In this document: positions 1 to 8,137 of the stretch, piece by piece
Layout: each line of letters begins with the position of its first letter
Numbering within the stretch: the stretch's first letter is position 1
From: Rhodobacteraceae bacterium HIMB11
Lineage (GTDB): Bacteria; Pseudomonadota; Alphaproteobacteria; Rhodobacterales; Rhodobacteraceae
DNA: 64,000 nucleotides
Direction: 5' to 3'
Assembly (NCBI GenBank): GCA_000472185.1
Contig: AVDB01000005.1
Coordinates: forward strand, 186,001-250,000
Translations under genes and position numbers: made by a program
The notes under the pieces: model-generated
What the model saw: only the letters and a program-made list of their open reading frames with translations
Database searches by the model: none
Told to the model about the DNA's origin: nothing

Positions 1-2
1 AA

Positions 3-314
3 AGGTTGAACCAACTTTCAAAGTCAACGCATTTGGTTCTGGCGGGGCACAAATTACCATTTTTGGGTTTGCCGCACCGTATGCAGCAATTGATCGAAAA
101 TCATCACCACGCATTGGATCGCTTGGTTGAATATATCGCGGAACCCAAATGCGCGACTGACTGTTTTCCTGCCCTGTTCAAGCGCAAAATTGGGGAAGGG
201 GAATATGGACTTGCCTTGGTCGAATCTGTTGCGCACCTGAACCACCTTTATTTGGCAAGACGTGCAGAGCGTGTGTTAGATCAAAGTGGCGCATATCTAT
301 ATCGCGCAATTTAG
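3..314 (+). CDS. MBL-fold metallo-hydrolase, C-terminal fragment
   Basis: The reading frame is open to the left edge of the window, so this is the 3' end of a longer gene; no true start is visible. About 103 residues remain. The GHKLPFLGLPHRM segment followed by a His-rich helix (ENHHHALDRL) resembles the C-terminal helical region of LACTB2-like metallo-beta-lactamase fold hydrolases, where this part follows the metal-binding core. The core metal motifs lie outside the window, so the family call rests only on this tail and the substrate is unknown. Confidence 0.6.
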   Translation, partial: RLNQLSKSTHLVLAGHKLPFLGLPHRMQQLIENHHHALDRLVEYIAEPKCATDCFPALFKRKIGEGEYGLALVESVAHLNHLYLARRAERVLDQSGAYLYRAI

Positions 315-402
315 GGTGGGACAAATCACTGCACCCAAAGCACGTGACACTTGAAACTGAATCAGCTAAATAGCGAAAAAAGCATGTAAGAGGGTCTTAA
401 AA

Positions 403-537
403 ATGGCTGAACATAAACACGGGTCTATGGACACCAAAGTCCAAGAGGAAACATTCAACGGCTTTATCAGCTGGACAGTGAAAATCTCACTTCTTAGCAT
501 CGGCATCCTTGTCTTTATGGCATTGGTCAACAGCTAA
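403..537 (+). CDS. aa3-type cytochrome c oxidase subunit IV (small)
   Basis: This 44-residue gene has a GAGGG ribosome site just upstream of its ATG. The protein has a charged, His-containing N terminus (MAEHKHGSMD), a short amphipathic part with the F-x-G-F-I-S-W pattern, and one C-terminal membrane helix (about residues 25-43). This is the layout of the bacterial aa3-type cytochrome c oxidase subunit IV family of alphaproteobacteria, a small accessory chain of the terminal oxidase in the inner membrane. No other oxidase subunit is nearby, as is common for this gene. Confidence 0.8.
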   Translation: MAEHKHGSMDTKVQEETFNGFISWTVKISLLSIGILVFMALVNS

Positions 538-551
538 TAAAACGTTTGGGG

Positions 552-1169
552 ATGCGTTTTGTGGCGATTGCGCTGGTGTCCGCGCTGGCGCTGAATGGAT
601 GTATAAAAGAAACCGCACATTACGCATCTGATAAAATGGTGCGGGACGTGGCCTATGTACATGATGGCCCCCCGCGTATCTCTCTCTACACAATGGTAAA
701 TAATGAAAGCGGGGCAGGGGCGCACTCTGCTTTGGTGATTAATGCATCCCAGCGTGTGATATTTGATCCTGCGGGAACCATCAAACACGACGTTTTCATT
801 GAACAGGACGATGTCCTGTATGGGGCGACGCCCAGCGTGCTGGAATTTTATACACGCGCACATGCCCGCAAAACTCACCATGTCGTCATTTAGGATTTGG
901 ATGTCAGTCCTGAAATCGCAGAACGCGCGCTGTAACTGGTGCGCGCGAATGGTCCTGTGACATCCGCATTTTGTGCCAGCGCCAGCTCTGCAATCTTGCG
1001 CCAAATCCTTGGATTTGAAGGAATTGGTCAGACCATGTTCCCAAATCGGTTGGCCGCCGATTTCGCAAAAATCAGGGGCGTTCGTGAACAAAAATTATAT
1101 GAATACGACGATGCCGACAAACGCGTCGCGTTAGAGGCCTATGACCCAAATAGGATCAAGCAAAAATAG
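552..1169 (+). pseudogene. Broken lipoprotein gene, papain-like fold suspected
   Basis: One continuous reading frame of about 205 codons is interrupted by TAG at 891-893 and TAA at 933-935 and carries on in the same frame to TAG at 1167. The start at 552 gives a lipoprotein signal (MRFVAIALVSALALNGC, lipobox LNGC). Both stops are one C-to-T change away from a glutamine codon (CAG, CAA). The first part holds a GAHSALVI motif and the part after the stops holds FCASASSAIL. A His followed later by a Cys in such settings recalls permuted papain-like (NlpC/P60-type) enzymes, but that is inference. The stops separate the putative His and Cys, so the gene is probably dead. A sequencing error would have to have occurred twice. 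Confidence 0.7.
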
Positions 1170-1236
1170 TCGTTCTGCACCTGTGGACATTGGCCACATT
1201 TGATTTAACCTATTCTTCTGAACGGGAGGATGATCA

Positions 1237-2121
1237 ATGGCAGCTGCGGACTGGGATGGATATTTGATCGCGCCAAATGCGACGGGGGATGGCGTGACGC
1301 GTCAAATCCTTGGAACAGATCATGAAGGCAACACACAGACCATTCGCGTGATCGAAGAGCGCCCCTTGACCATCTATCTAAATTCCCAGGAAATCGTAAC
1401 GGCCATGACAATTGGGGATTACCCTGAATACCTTGCCGTTGGGTTTTTGCGCAATCAAGGGATGCTGAACCCGAGCGAGACGATCACGGGCATCAGCTAT
1501 GATAATGAACTTGAAACAATTGTGGTGCGCACCGAAACGCAAACGAATTATGAAGAAAAACTGAAAAAGAAAACGCGCACCAGCGGGTGTGCCGTTGGCA
1601 CTGTTTTTGGTGATATGATGGAGGGGTTAGAAGACCTCAAACTCCCCTCGCAATCTGTCAAAACGTCATGGTTATATACGCTTGCCTCACGCATTAATCG
1701 GACGCCTTCCCTGTATCTTGAGGCGGGGGCAATCCATGGAACGGTCCTGTGTGAACAGGATCGTCCGCTGGTTTATATGGAGGATGTGGGGCGCCACAAC
1801 GCGGTGGATAAGATCGCGGGTTGGATGATGCGGAACGATGTCAGTGGGGGGGATAAAATCCTGTATACCACAGGTCGCCTCACGTCCGAGATGGTGATTA
1901 AAACCGCACAGATGGGCATTCCCGTTTTGGCCTCTCGCTCGGGGTTTACCGCATGGGGTGTTGAGATTGCCGAACAGGTGGGGATGACCTTGATCGGTCG
2001 GATGAAGGGCAAACGGTTTCAATGCTTATCAGGCAGCGAACGCCTAGATTTTGATGCGGATCTAACCACAGTTCAGGATGATCCCAAAAGTGCCGGACGC
2101 AAAGGGGCCGAACATGGTTAG
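1237..2121 (+). CDS. fdhD: FdhD, formate dehydrogenase sulfurtransferase accessory protein
   Basis: FdhD moves sulfur from the IscS desulfurase to the molybdenum cofactor of formate dehydrogenases in the cytoplasm. The 294-residue length fits the family, and the conserved blocks VGRHNAVDK and TGRLTSEMV are present. At the sulfur-carrying loop the sequence reads RTSGCAVGT (Cys codon 1588-1590); the second Cys of the CxxC seen in E. coli FdhD is missing here, while the first, which is the essential one in E. coli, is kept. A GGGAGG site precedes the ATG. It is the first gene of the Mo-cofactor operon and overlaps mobA by 8 bases. No formate dehydrogenase subunit is in the window. Confidence 0.93.
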   Translation: MAAADWDGYLIAPNATGDGVTRQILGTDHEGNTQTIRVIEERPLTIYLNSQEIVTAMTIGDYPEYLAVGFLRNQGMLNPSETITGISYDNELETIVVRTETQTNYEEKLKKKTRTSGCAVGTVFGDMMEGLEDLKLPSQSVKTSWLYTLASRINRTPSLYLEAGAIHGTVLCEQDRPLVYMEDVGRHNAVDKIAGWMMRNDVSGGDKILYTTGRLTSEMVIKTAQMGIPVLASRSGFTAWGVEIAEQVGMTLIGRMKGKRFQCLSGSERLDFDADLTTVQDDPKSAGRKGAEHG

Positions 2122-2737
2122 ACCCTTGGGTGTGATCCTTGCGGGTGGTTTGGCGCGGCGCATGGGGGGCGGTGATAAATCATTGCTGTCCCTTGGGGCC
2201 TCCTCTCGTGTTTTGGATTTGGTAATTGCGCGATTGGGTGCGCAAGTGGATCAGATGGTTTTGAATGCAAATGGTGATCCTGCGCGATTTGATGAATTTG
2301 GACTGCCCGTGGTTGCCGATAGCTTGGATGGTTTTTTGGGGCCGCTGGCAGGTGTCCTTGCGGGGCTGGATTACGCTGCGGAACATGGGTTTGATCATAT
2401 TATTTCCGTGGCGGCCGATACCCCGTTTTTTCCAACCGATCTGGTTTCGGCCCTTGAGACTGCATCAAAGCATATGGAGGTGCCAATCGCACTTGCCGCG
2501 ACAAAAATTGAGGGTGGAAAAACAGTGCGTCACCCAACCTTTGGGTTGTGGCCTGTTGCCTTGCGCGAGGATTTGCGATCCGCCTTGCAGGATGGATTGC
2601 GCAAGGTTGTTTTGTGGACGGATCAGCATGGTGCGGAAACTCATATTTTTGACAGCGGCGAAATCGACCCGTTTTTTAACATCAACACACCAGAAGATTT
2701 GGAGCTGGGGAATAAAATGATGGAAACACTTTCATGA
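2114..2737 (+). CDS. mobA: MobA, molybdenum cofactor guanylyltransferase
   Basis: MobA joins GMP from GTP to molybdopterin to make the MGD cofactor used by DMSO-reductase-type enzymes such as formate dehydrogenase. The N-terminal nucleotide-binding signature LAGGLARRMGGGDK is intact (about residues 8-21), followed by the AADTPFF metal-binding segment (about residue 107). I chose ATG 2114 because it places the signature at the usual distance from the start and overlaps the fdhD stop. The protein is about 207 residues, normal for MobA. It ends in ATGA shared with mobB. Confidence 0.93.
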   Translation: MVRPLGVILAGGLARRMGGGDKSLLSLGASSRVLDLVIARLGAQVDQMVLNANGDPARFDEFGLPVVADSLDGFLGPLAGVLAGLDYAAEHGFDHIISVAADTPFFPTDLVSALETASKHMEVPIALAATKIEGGKTVRHPTFGLWPVALREDLRSALQDGLRKVVLWTDQHGAETHIFDSGEIDPFFNINTPEDLELGNKMMETLS

Positions 2738-3231
2738 AAATATTTGGTGTTACAGGTTGGAAAAATTCGGGGAAAACGGGCCTGATGGAGCGTTTGATCA
2801 CAGAATTCACCGTACGTGGATTAACCGTGTCATCCATCAAACATGCCCATCACAGTTTTGATATTGATCATCCAGGTCGCGATAGTTATCGCCACCGCGA
2901 CGCAGGGGCGCGGCAGGTTTTGTTGGCGTCGCGAAACCGATGGGCATTAATGCATGAATTGCGCGATGAAGGTGAACCAAGCCTTGGTGATTTGCTAGAA
3001 CAACTGTCGCCCGTCGATTTGGTTCTGATCGAGGGGTATAAATGCGATCGCCACCCGAAAATTGAGGCGCATCGAAAAGAGACGGGTCAGCCATTGATCG
3101 CACCCGAGGATGAAACAATCGTTGCGGTGGCCAGTGATACGTCAGTGGCGATTGATCGTCCTGTGTTGGATTTGAATGATACGGCTGCGATTGCGAATTT
3201 CATCGCACAACATTTGGAATTGGATGTTTGA
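2734..3231 (+). CDS. mobB: MobB, Mo-cofactor guanine dinucleotide biosynthesis adaptor
   Basis: MobB is a GTP-binding partner of MobA in MGD synthesis. The P-loop GWKNSGKTG sits at residues 6-15, followed by KHAHHSFDIDHPGRDSYRHR, which is typical of the family, and by a VLIEGYK motif. Its length (165 residues) fits. Start and mobA stop share ATGA (2734-2737), and the 3' end overlaps the next gene by 8 bases, so translation of the whole operon is probably coupled. Confidence 0.93.
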   Translation: MKIFGVTGWKNSGKTGLMERLITEFTVRGLTVSSIKHAHHSFDIDHPGRDSYRHRDAGARQVLLASRNRWALMHELRDEGEPSLGDLLEQLSPVDLVLIEGYKCDRHPKIEAHRKETGQPLIAPEDETIVAVASDTSVAIDRPVLDLNDTAAIANFIAQHLELDV

Positions 3232-4120
3232 TCGTGTTCTAACGGTTGACTGGTCTGGGCGATCAAAACCTTCGCCGGTTGCCCCCTGCGCAGATGCAAT
3301 TTTTACCTGTTATGGCGATCAAACCACTCTATCCCATCCAATTTATCATCGCACGCGGCAGTCAGCGATGGATTACATCCATAAGGTTGTCGCAGCGTCC
3401 AATGATCAAAAGGGAACGACCCTAATCGGGTTTGATTTTTCATTTGGATATCCCCGCGGGTTTGCCGAACATCTAACGGGATCACGCGATATTCGATCGC
3501 TGTGGCGGTGCTTGGCGGATCGCATTCAGGATGATGCGCAAAACGCGAATAATCGATTTCAGGTTGCAGCAGATATAAACGGGATGTTTCAGGGCGTAGG
3601 TCCCTTTTGGGGCGCACCTGCAAATGTGCAATATGCAGAGCTGCCTTATAAAGGCAGCCAAAGACACGGTCACGGCTTGCCCGAAATTCGCGCCACTGAA
3701 GATGGGGTAAAGGGCACGCAATCCAGTTGGAAATTGTTCACGACTGGCTCTGTCGGGTCGCAGGCGTTGTTGGGAATTGCACGACTGCATCAGTTGGTTT
3801 CTAGGTTCCCTGATATTCATCTATGGCCCTTTGACGGGCCGATCCCACCTGGCTTAAACGGGGTGGTTTTGGCGGAAATCTTTCCATCCATATTTGCCTT
3901 GGGTCAGGACGATTTGATCCAACGGTTTCCCGATCAGACCTATCACATCAAGGACGCGGTACAGGTCCGTATGTCGACCGAGGCTTTTTTAAGGGTGCGC
4001 CGCGCGGATTGGGATGCCGCCTATCCAAGTGAACGTTTGGATGATATGGTGCGGGAAGAAGGATGGATTGCTGGGGTCAGCATGACAAAGGGGGCGTTAT
4101 GGTCACACCACCACCATTAA
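3224..4120 (+). CDS. Unknown protein inside Mo-cofactor operon (DUF429-like?)
   Basis: This gene of about 298 residues lies between mobB and moeA and overlaps both (8 and 22 bases). I chose ATG 3224 because it lies at the mobB stop and gives an N terminus reading MFDRVLTVDWSGR. The VDWSG start and the later GFDFSFGYP block carry acidic residues on beta-strand-like segments, a pattern seen in the DUF429 RNase H-like families; that link is inference only. The last four residues are HHHH, encoded where the moeA start region is read in another frame. Its position suggests a role in cofactor insertion or storage, but no function is established here. Confidence 0.75.
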   Translation: MFDRVLTVDWSGRSKPSPVAPCADAIFTCYGDQTTLSHPIYHRTRQSAMDYIHKVVAASNDQKGTTLIGFDFSFGYPRGFAEHLTGSRDIRSLWRCLADRIQDDAQNANNRFQVAADINGMFQGVGPFWGAPANVQYAELPYKGSQRHGHGLPEIRATEDGVKGTQSSWKLFTTGSVGSQALLGIARLHQLVSRFPDIHLWPFDGPIPPGLNGVVLAEIFPSIFALGQDDLIQRFPDQTYHIKDAVQVRMSTEAFLRVRRADWDAAYPSERLDDMVREEGWIAGVSMTKGALWSHHHH

Positions 4121-5355
4121 AAAACGATTGTTTTGCCTTGCCGCCTGGGGTGGATTGGACACCCGTTGATGATGCCCTAGCCCAGTTGAAATCCGCCCTG
4201 CGTTGTGTGGTTTCGACCGAAACAGTTGATATCTCAGAGGCGCGTAGTCGGTTTGTGGCACAGGATGTGATTGCCCCACGTGCATCGCCACCCAAGGCGA
4301 ATTCAGCAGTTGATGGATATGGGTTTGCAGGATCGCTTGCCACTGCAGAGGGGGTTGTGCGCCTCGCCCTGCATCCAGAGCGTGCGGCGGCAGGTGTGCC
4401 ATTGCAGTCTGCGGTGGCCGAGGGACAAGCCGTGCGCATCCTAACTGGTGCGCAACTGCCCGAGGGCGTGGATACCGTTGTTCTGCAAGAAGATGTTGCC
4501 ACAGATGGACAAGAGGTTGTGTTTCATGGACCTTTGAAAGCAGGCGCCAATACCCGAAAAGCAGGCGAGGATGTGCGTCCTGCGGATGTTGTTCTGACAA
4601 CGGGTCAAAGATTGCGATCCACCGATCTAAGCCTTGCCGCATCAGTGGGCGTTTCGCAAATCGAATGTTTCCACCGTTTACGCATTGGTGTTTTGTCCAC
4701 AGGGGATGAGGTGTGTGATGTCACCCAATCTGCAGCCCCGCATCAGATTTATGATGCCAATCGACCAATGTTGTTATCCCTTATCGCGGCATGGGGGTTT
4801 GTGGCGGTTGATCTGGGACATGTGAATGATGATCGCGATCAGTTGCGCGAACGGCTGGATCACGCCGAAGAAAATGTCGATGTGTTGCTCACCTCTGGAG
4901 GTGCCTCTGCAGGGGATGAAGATCATCTTTCTGCATTGCTGTCTGAAACGGGATCAATCGAATTTTGGCGGATTGCCGTGAAACCCGGTCGTCCCTTGGC
5001 GATGGGCATGTGGGGGGCTATGCCGATATTTGGCCTGCCTGGTAATCCAGTTGCGGCGGCAACCTGTGCGATGATTTTTGCGCGCCCTTCCTTTAATGTG
5101 TTGGCAGGGGGGCACTGGATGACGCCGCAATCCTATTGGGTGAAGGCCAGTTTCGAAAAACGGAAAAAACCCGGGCGGCGTGAATATTTACGCGCGCGGT
5201 TCAGTGGGGAGCAGGTTGAGGTTTTCAAATCCGAGGGATCGGGGCGCATTAGCGGTCTAAGTTGGGCAAATGGTTTTGTCGAACTGCCAGATCACGCAGT
5301 CACGATCACGCATGGGGATTTTGTGAAATTCATCCCGTTTGACAGTTTTAATTAA
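4099..5355 (+). CDS. moeA: MoeA, molybdopterin molybdenumtransferase
   Basis: MoeA inserts molybdate into adenylylated molybdopterin. Family hallmarks are present: PKANSAVDGYGF near residue 70, RILTGAQLPEGVDTVV, the GVLSTGDEV block, LTSGGASAGDEDH and KPGRPLAMG plus GLPGNPVA. The length of 418 residues is normal. ATG 4099 was chosen because it leads directly into the conserved N terminus; an upstream in-frame ATG at 4063 would lie deep inside the previous gene. The stop TAA shares the four bases TTAA with the stop of the convergent response-regulator gene. Confidence 0.94.
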   Translation: MVTPPPLKNDCFALPPGVDWTPVDDALAQLKSALRCVVSTETVDISEARSRFVAQDVIAPRASPPKANSAVDGYGFAGSLATAEGVVRLALHPERAAAGVPLQSAVAEGQAVRILTGAQLPEGVDTVVLQEDVATDGQEVVFHGPLKAGANTRKAGEDVRPADVVLTTGQRLRSTDLSLAASVGVSQIECFHRLRIGVLSTGDEVCDVTQSAAPHQIYDANRPMLLSLIAAWGFVAVDLGHVNDDRDQLRERLDHAEENVDVLLTSGGASAGDEDHLSALLSETGSIEFWRIAVKPGRPLAMGMWGAMPIFGLPGNPVAAATCAMIFARPSFNVLAGGHWMTPQSYWVKASFEKRKKPGRREYLRARFSGEQVEVFKSEGSGRISGLSWANGFVELPDHAVTITHGDFVKFIPFDSFN

Positions 5356-6056
5356 CGATCCCAGCTAACGTCGCCCAAAAAAATATATCCTGCCCCATAA
5401 ATCGTTTTGATCAGTTGTGGGTTTTTCGGATCTTCTTTCAGTTTCGTGCGCAGGCGCGAAATACGCACATCCATCGCGCGATCAAAGCTTTCACCCGCCG
5501 CGCCGCCCAGTCGTTCTTGCATGAATGCGCGGGAAATGAGGCGTTTGGGACTTTCAAGAAAGAGGCGTAGAACTTCGCCTTCGGCATGAGAAAATGGGGT
5601 TTCTTCGCCTTGACTGTCAATCAATGAATATCGGTCAAAATCGGCAGTCCAATCGGCGAATTTAGCAAGATTTCCTGGTTCGGCCTGCGCGCGATCTTTG
5701 CGCAGGCGTGCGCGGATACGGGCCACAACTTCGCTTGGATCAAAGGGTTTGATGATGTAATCATCGGCCCCCAATTCCAGCCCCGTAACACGGTCCTGAA
5801 CCTGCGCACGTCCCGATATAATGATGACTATGGCCCCTTGTTCCAAAGCAAGGCGATGCACGAGCGTTAGGCCATCACGATCAGGAAGGCCCAAGTCCAC
5901 CAAACACACGTCTGGTGTATTACTTTTGAGGGCGGCTTCAAATTCCGTTGCGCGTGAAAATCCCACCGTGCGAAACCCAGCCTCTTCTAATGTATCGGCC
6001 AGAATACGACGAATTTCGGGTTCATCATCAAGGATCGTGACGAGAGGTTGTGACAT
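5352..6056 (-). CDS. OmpR-type response regulator
   Basis: This is a two-domain regulator of 234 residues. The receiver domain has the acidic pair DDEPE at 10-14, the phospho-acceptor Asp 54 in CLVDLGLPD, and a Lys in IIKPFD. The C-terminal winged-helix DNA-binding domain contains the family's MDVRISRLRTKL recognition helix and IKTIYGAGYIF hairpin. It overlaps the end of the upstream kinase gene by 29 bases, so the two are co-translated and probably form a pair. The signal and targets are unknown. Confidence 0.93.
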   Translation of the reverse strand: MSQPLVTILDDEPEIRRILADTLEEAGFRTVGFSRATEFEAALKSNTPDVCLVDLGLPDRDGLTLVHRLALEQGAIVIIISGRAQVQDRVTGLELGADDYIIKPFDPSEVVARIRARLRKDRAQAEPGNLAKFADWTADFDRYSLIDSQGEETPFSHAEGEVLRLFLESPKRLISRAFMQERLGGAAGESFDRAMDVRISRLRTKLKEDPKNPQLIKTIYGAGYIFLGDVSWDR

Positions 6057-7962
6057 TCAAAGCATCTTTCAAAGTTGCTCTTAGATCGCCTATTTCAAAT
6101 GGTTTGGCAAGAAAAGGTGCCATGCGCTGCGCACGGATCACCAATTTGTGGTCGGCGGGGAGTGATGACATAAACAGAACAAGTGCTTTGGTGTTTTCTA
6201 AACTGCTTATCAGATCGACACCTGTTTCTTCGCCTTGCAGCTGCAGATCAGTTAAAATCAGGGTGATTTCAGGCAATTCGCGCAATAACGCACGGGCTTC
6301 GTTAACGCCACTTGCTTCGATTACGGAATACCCCATACCCGTCAAATAGCTGCGGAAAACATCGCGTAGATCGGTTTGATCCTCGACCAACAATGCCATG
6401 CCAGGTGGGTGTTCCGCGATGGCCTGACGCGCGGGCAGGCGCAAAGTCACGCGTGCGCCACGAAACCCATTTTGCAATACTAGGGAACCGCCATTCATCT
6501 TGGCGACGTCATAAACCATGCTGAGACCAAGGCCCGTTCCATGCTCCCCTTTGGTGGTAAAGAACGGGTCAAACGCATGCTGTAATGCATTGTCGGAAAA
6601 CCCAGGGCCCGTGTCAGTGACAACAAATTCGATCCATGTGTCTTTTACAATTTTGGCAGCAAGGGTAATTGTCCCCTCTTTACCGATTGCATCACGCGCA
6701 TTCAGGATCAGGTTCAACAACGCATCCATCAATTGGCCCGCGTCCAAAAGCCAGTGCTGATCCGTTTTCGGGGGTTTTAGTGACAATTTATGATGGCTAT
6801 CCAGCGCACTTTGCGCCAGCGGTGCGATTTGTTCAAAAACCTCTGTAATGGTGATGGCGCGTGGATGGGGTGCGCGATTGCCCACCATATCGGCAATGGA
6901 GTGCAATAGCGCCCCACCACGGGTCGCTGCGTTTAGTGTCGCATCCACCAATTGTCTTGCATCGGTCGGCAACTCCAGTTTTGCCAACCGCCCTTGCGCG
7001 CCCAAGATGATGGTCAATAGATTTGAAAAATCATGTGCCAAACCACTGGTAAGGTGTGATGCCATTTCACGCTTGCTTTGCTGTTGCAATGTGGCGCGCG
7101 CTTGGGCCTCTTCGGTGACATCCATGGATAGGATGTAAACACCGCTTACCTGATTGGATTCGGATGTATCAGGTGTAAACGCGGTTCTGATCCGACGTGA
7201 CGACAGATCATCGGTAAATTCAAAAACCGATGATTTCCCATCCAATGCAGAATTCAGATAGGGTTCGATCATTGAATATGTTTGCGCGCCCAATGCTTCG
7301 GCGATGTGTCGATTTATGATGTCTGCGGGGCGTCCCGGCATCACAAGGTTTAGGCGTTTGTTGGAATAGGTATATCGCCGATCTGGTCCGACATGGGCGA
7401 TATGCGCAGGCATCATTTCGGTTGTTAATCGTGTGCGCGCTTCGATTTCTTGCAGATCTTGTTGCGATTGTTCTAACGCTGAAATGGTCGAGGCCAGCTT
7501 GCGGTTCGTTGTACTCAGTTCTTGGGAATAGGCGCTTAATTGCCCCGACAATTCCTCGGATCTGGCGCGTAACATATCCTCTTGTCGTTTGATTTGGGTG
7601 ATGTCGGTGTAAACGGTCACCCATCCCCCATTGGGCAGGGGGGTGCCCTCGACACTGATGACCTGACCATTGCCGCGGGTGCGTTCCATGTAATGTGGCG
7701 TAAAGCTTTGTGCCATTTCCACGCGTTCGATGACGAAGGCGTCCAAATCATCAAGGGGCCCGTAATCCCCCCGCGCGGCAACATAGCGGATTGTATCCGC
7801 AAATGGGGCGCCAGGCGTGATCAGCGATTTGGGCAGATCAAACATTTCCTGAAATCGACGATTTGAAAGCACCAAACGCAGGTTCGCATCATAAATCGAC
7901 AAGGCCTGCTGGATCAGGTTCAAACCCGCTCGTGTCATCGCGTCCCGTGTCCGTGCGTCCAT
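6028..7962 (-). CDS. PAS-containing hybrid sensor histidine kinase
   Basis: This is a soluble kinase of about 644 residues. It has a PAS-like domain (about 10-120), a coiled-coil linker (about 130-180) and a second PAS (about 185-290). The dimerisation domain has phospho-acceptor His 310 in GLAHDFSNLL. The ATPase domain has an N box (NLILNARDAIG), a G1 box (DTGPGF) and a G2 box (GTGLGL). A C-terminal receiver domain has Asp about 572 in ILTDLQLQ. No membrane helix is visible, so it senses a cytoplasmic cue. ATG 7962 was preferred over 7995 because a GGAG site lies just upstream. The cognate regulator follows in the same operon. Confidence 0.9.
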   Translation of the reverse strand: MDARTRDAMTRAGLNLIQQALSIYDANLRLVLSNRRFQEMFDLPKSLITPGAPFADTIRYVAARGDYGPLDDLDAFVIERVEMAQSFTPHYMERTRGNGQVISVEGTPLPNGGWVTVYTDITQIKRQEDMLRARSEELSGQLSAYSQELSTTNRKLASTISALEQSQQDLQEIEARTRLTTEMMPAHIAHVGPDRRYTYSNKRLNLVMPGRPADIINRHIAEALGAQTYSMIEPYLNSALDGKSSVFEFTDDLSSRRIRTAFTPDTSESNQVSGVYILSMDVTEEAQARATLQQQSKREMASHLTSGLAHDFSNLLTIILGAQGRLAKLELPTDARQLVDATLNAATRGGALLHSIADMVGNRAPHPRAITITEVFEQIAPLAQSALDSHHKLSLKPPKTDQHWLLDAGQLMDALLNLILNARDAIGKEGTITLAAKIVKDTWIEFVVTDTGPGFSDNALQHAFDPFFTTKGEHGTGLGLSMVYDVAKMNGGSLVLQNGFRGARVTLRLPARQAIAEHPPGMALLVEDQTDLRDVFRSYLTGMGYSVIEASGVNEARALLRELPEITLILTDLQLQGEETGVDLISSLENTKALVLFMSSLPADHKLVIRAQRMAPFLAKPFEIGDLRATLKDALNVTTSRHDP

Positions 7963-8137
7963 GTTAAGGCTCCAATTTCGTAAAAGAGCTAACACGCGTT
8001 TTTGGGTGTGAAAAGCGGATCAAACAGCTTGTAACAATTCGTTAGATTTCTGCAATCTTGACGAAACCTTTGATTCCGAGCGTAATGCCAACAGATCGGG
8101 CGCAGGGAATGACGCCTGACCAAGGGAGGAACATTTA

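Noticed and set aside
891-935. Stop-codon recoding in the 552-1169 and 31781-32872 genes
   Set aside because: The three in-frame stops are of two types (TAG, TAA, TAA), no selenocysteine-type TGA or common downstream structure is seen, and ordinary nonsense mutation explains them.
534-1091. Minus-strand open frame of 185 codons opposite the broken lipoprotein gene
   Set aside because: No start context or domain; the plus-strand frame carries a signal peptide and protein-like motifs instead.
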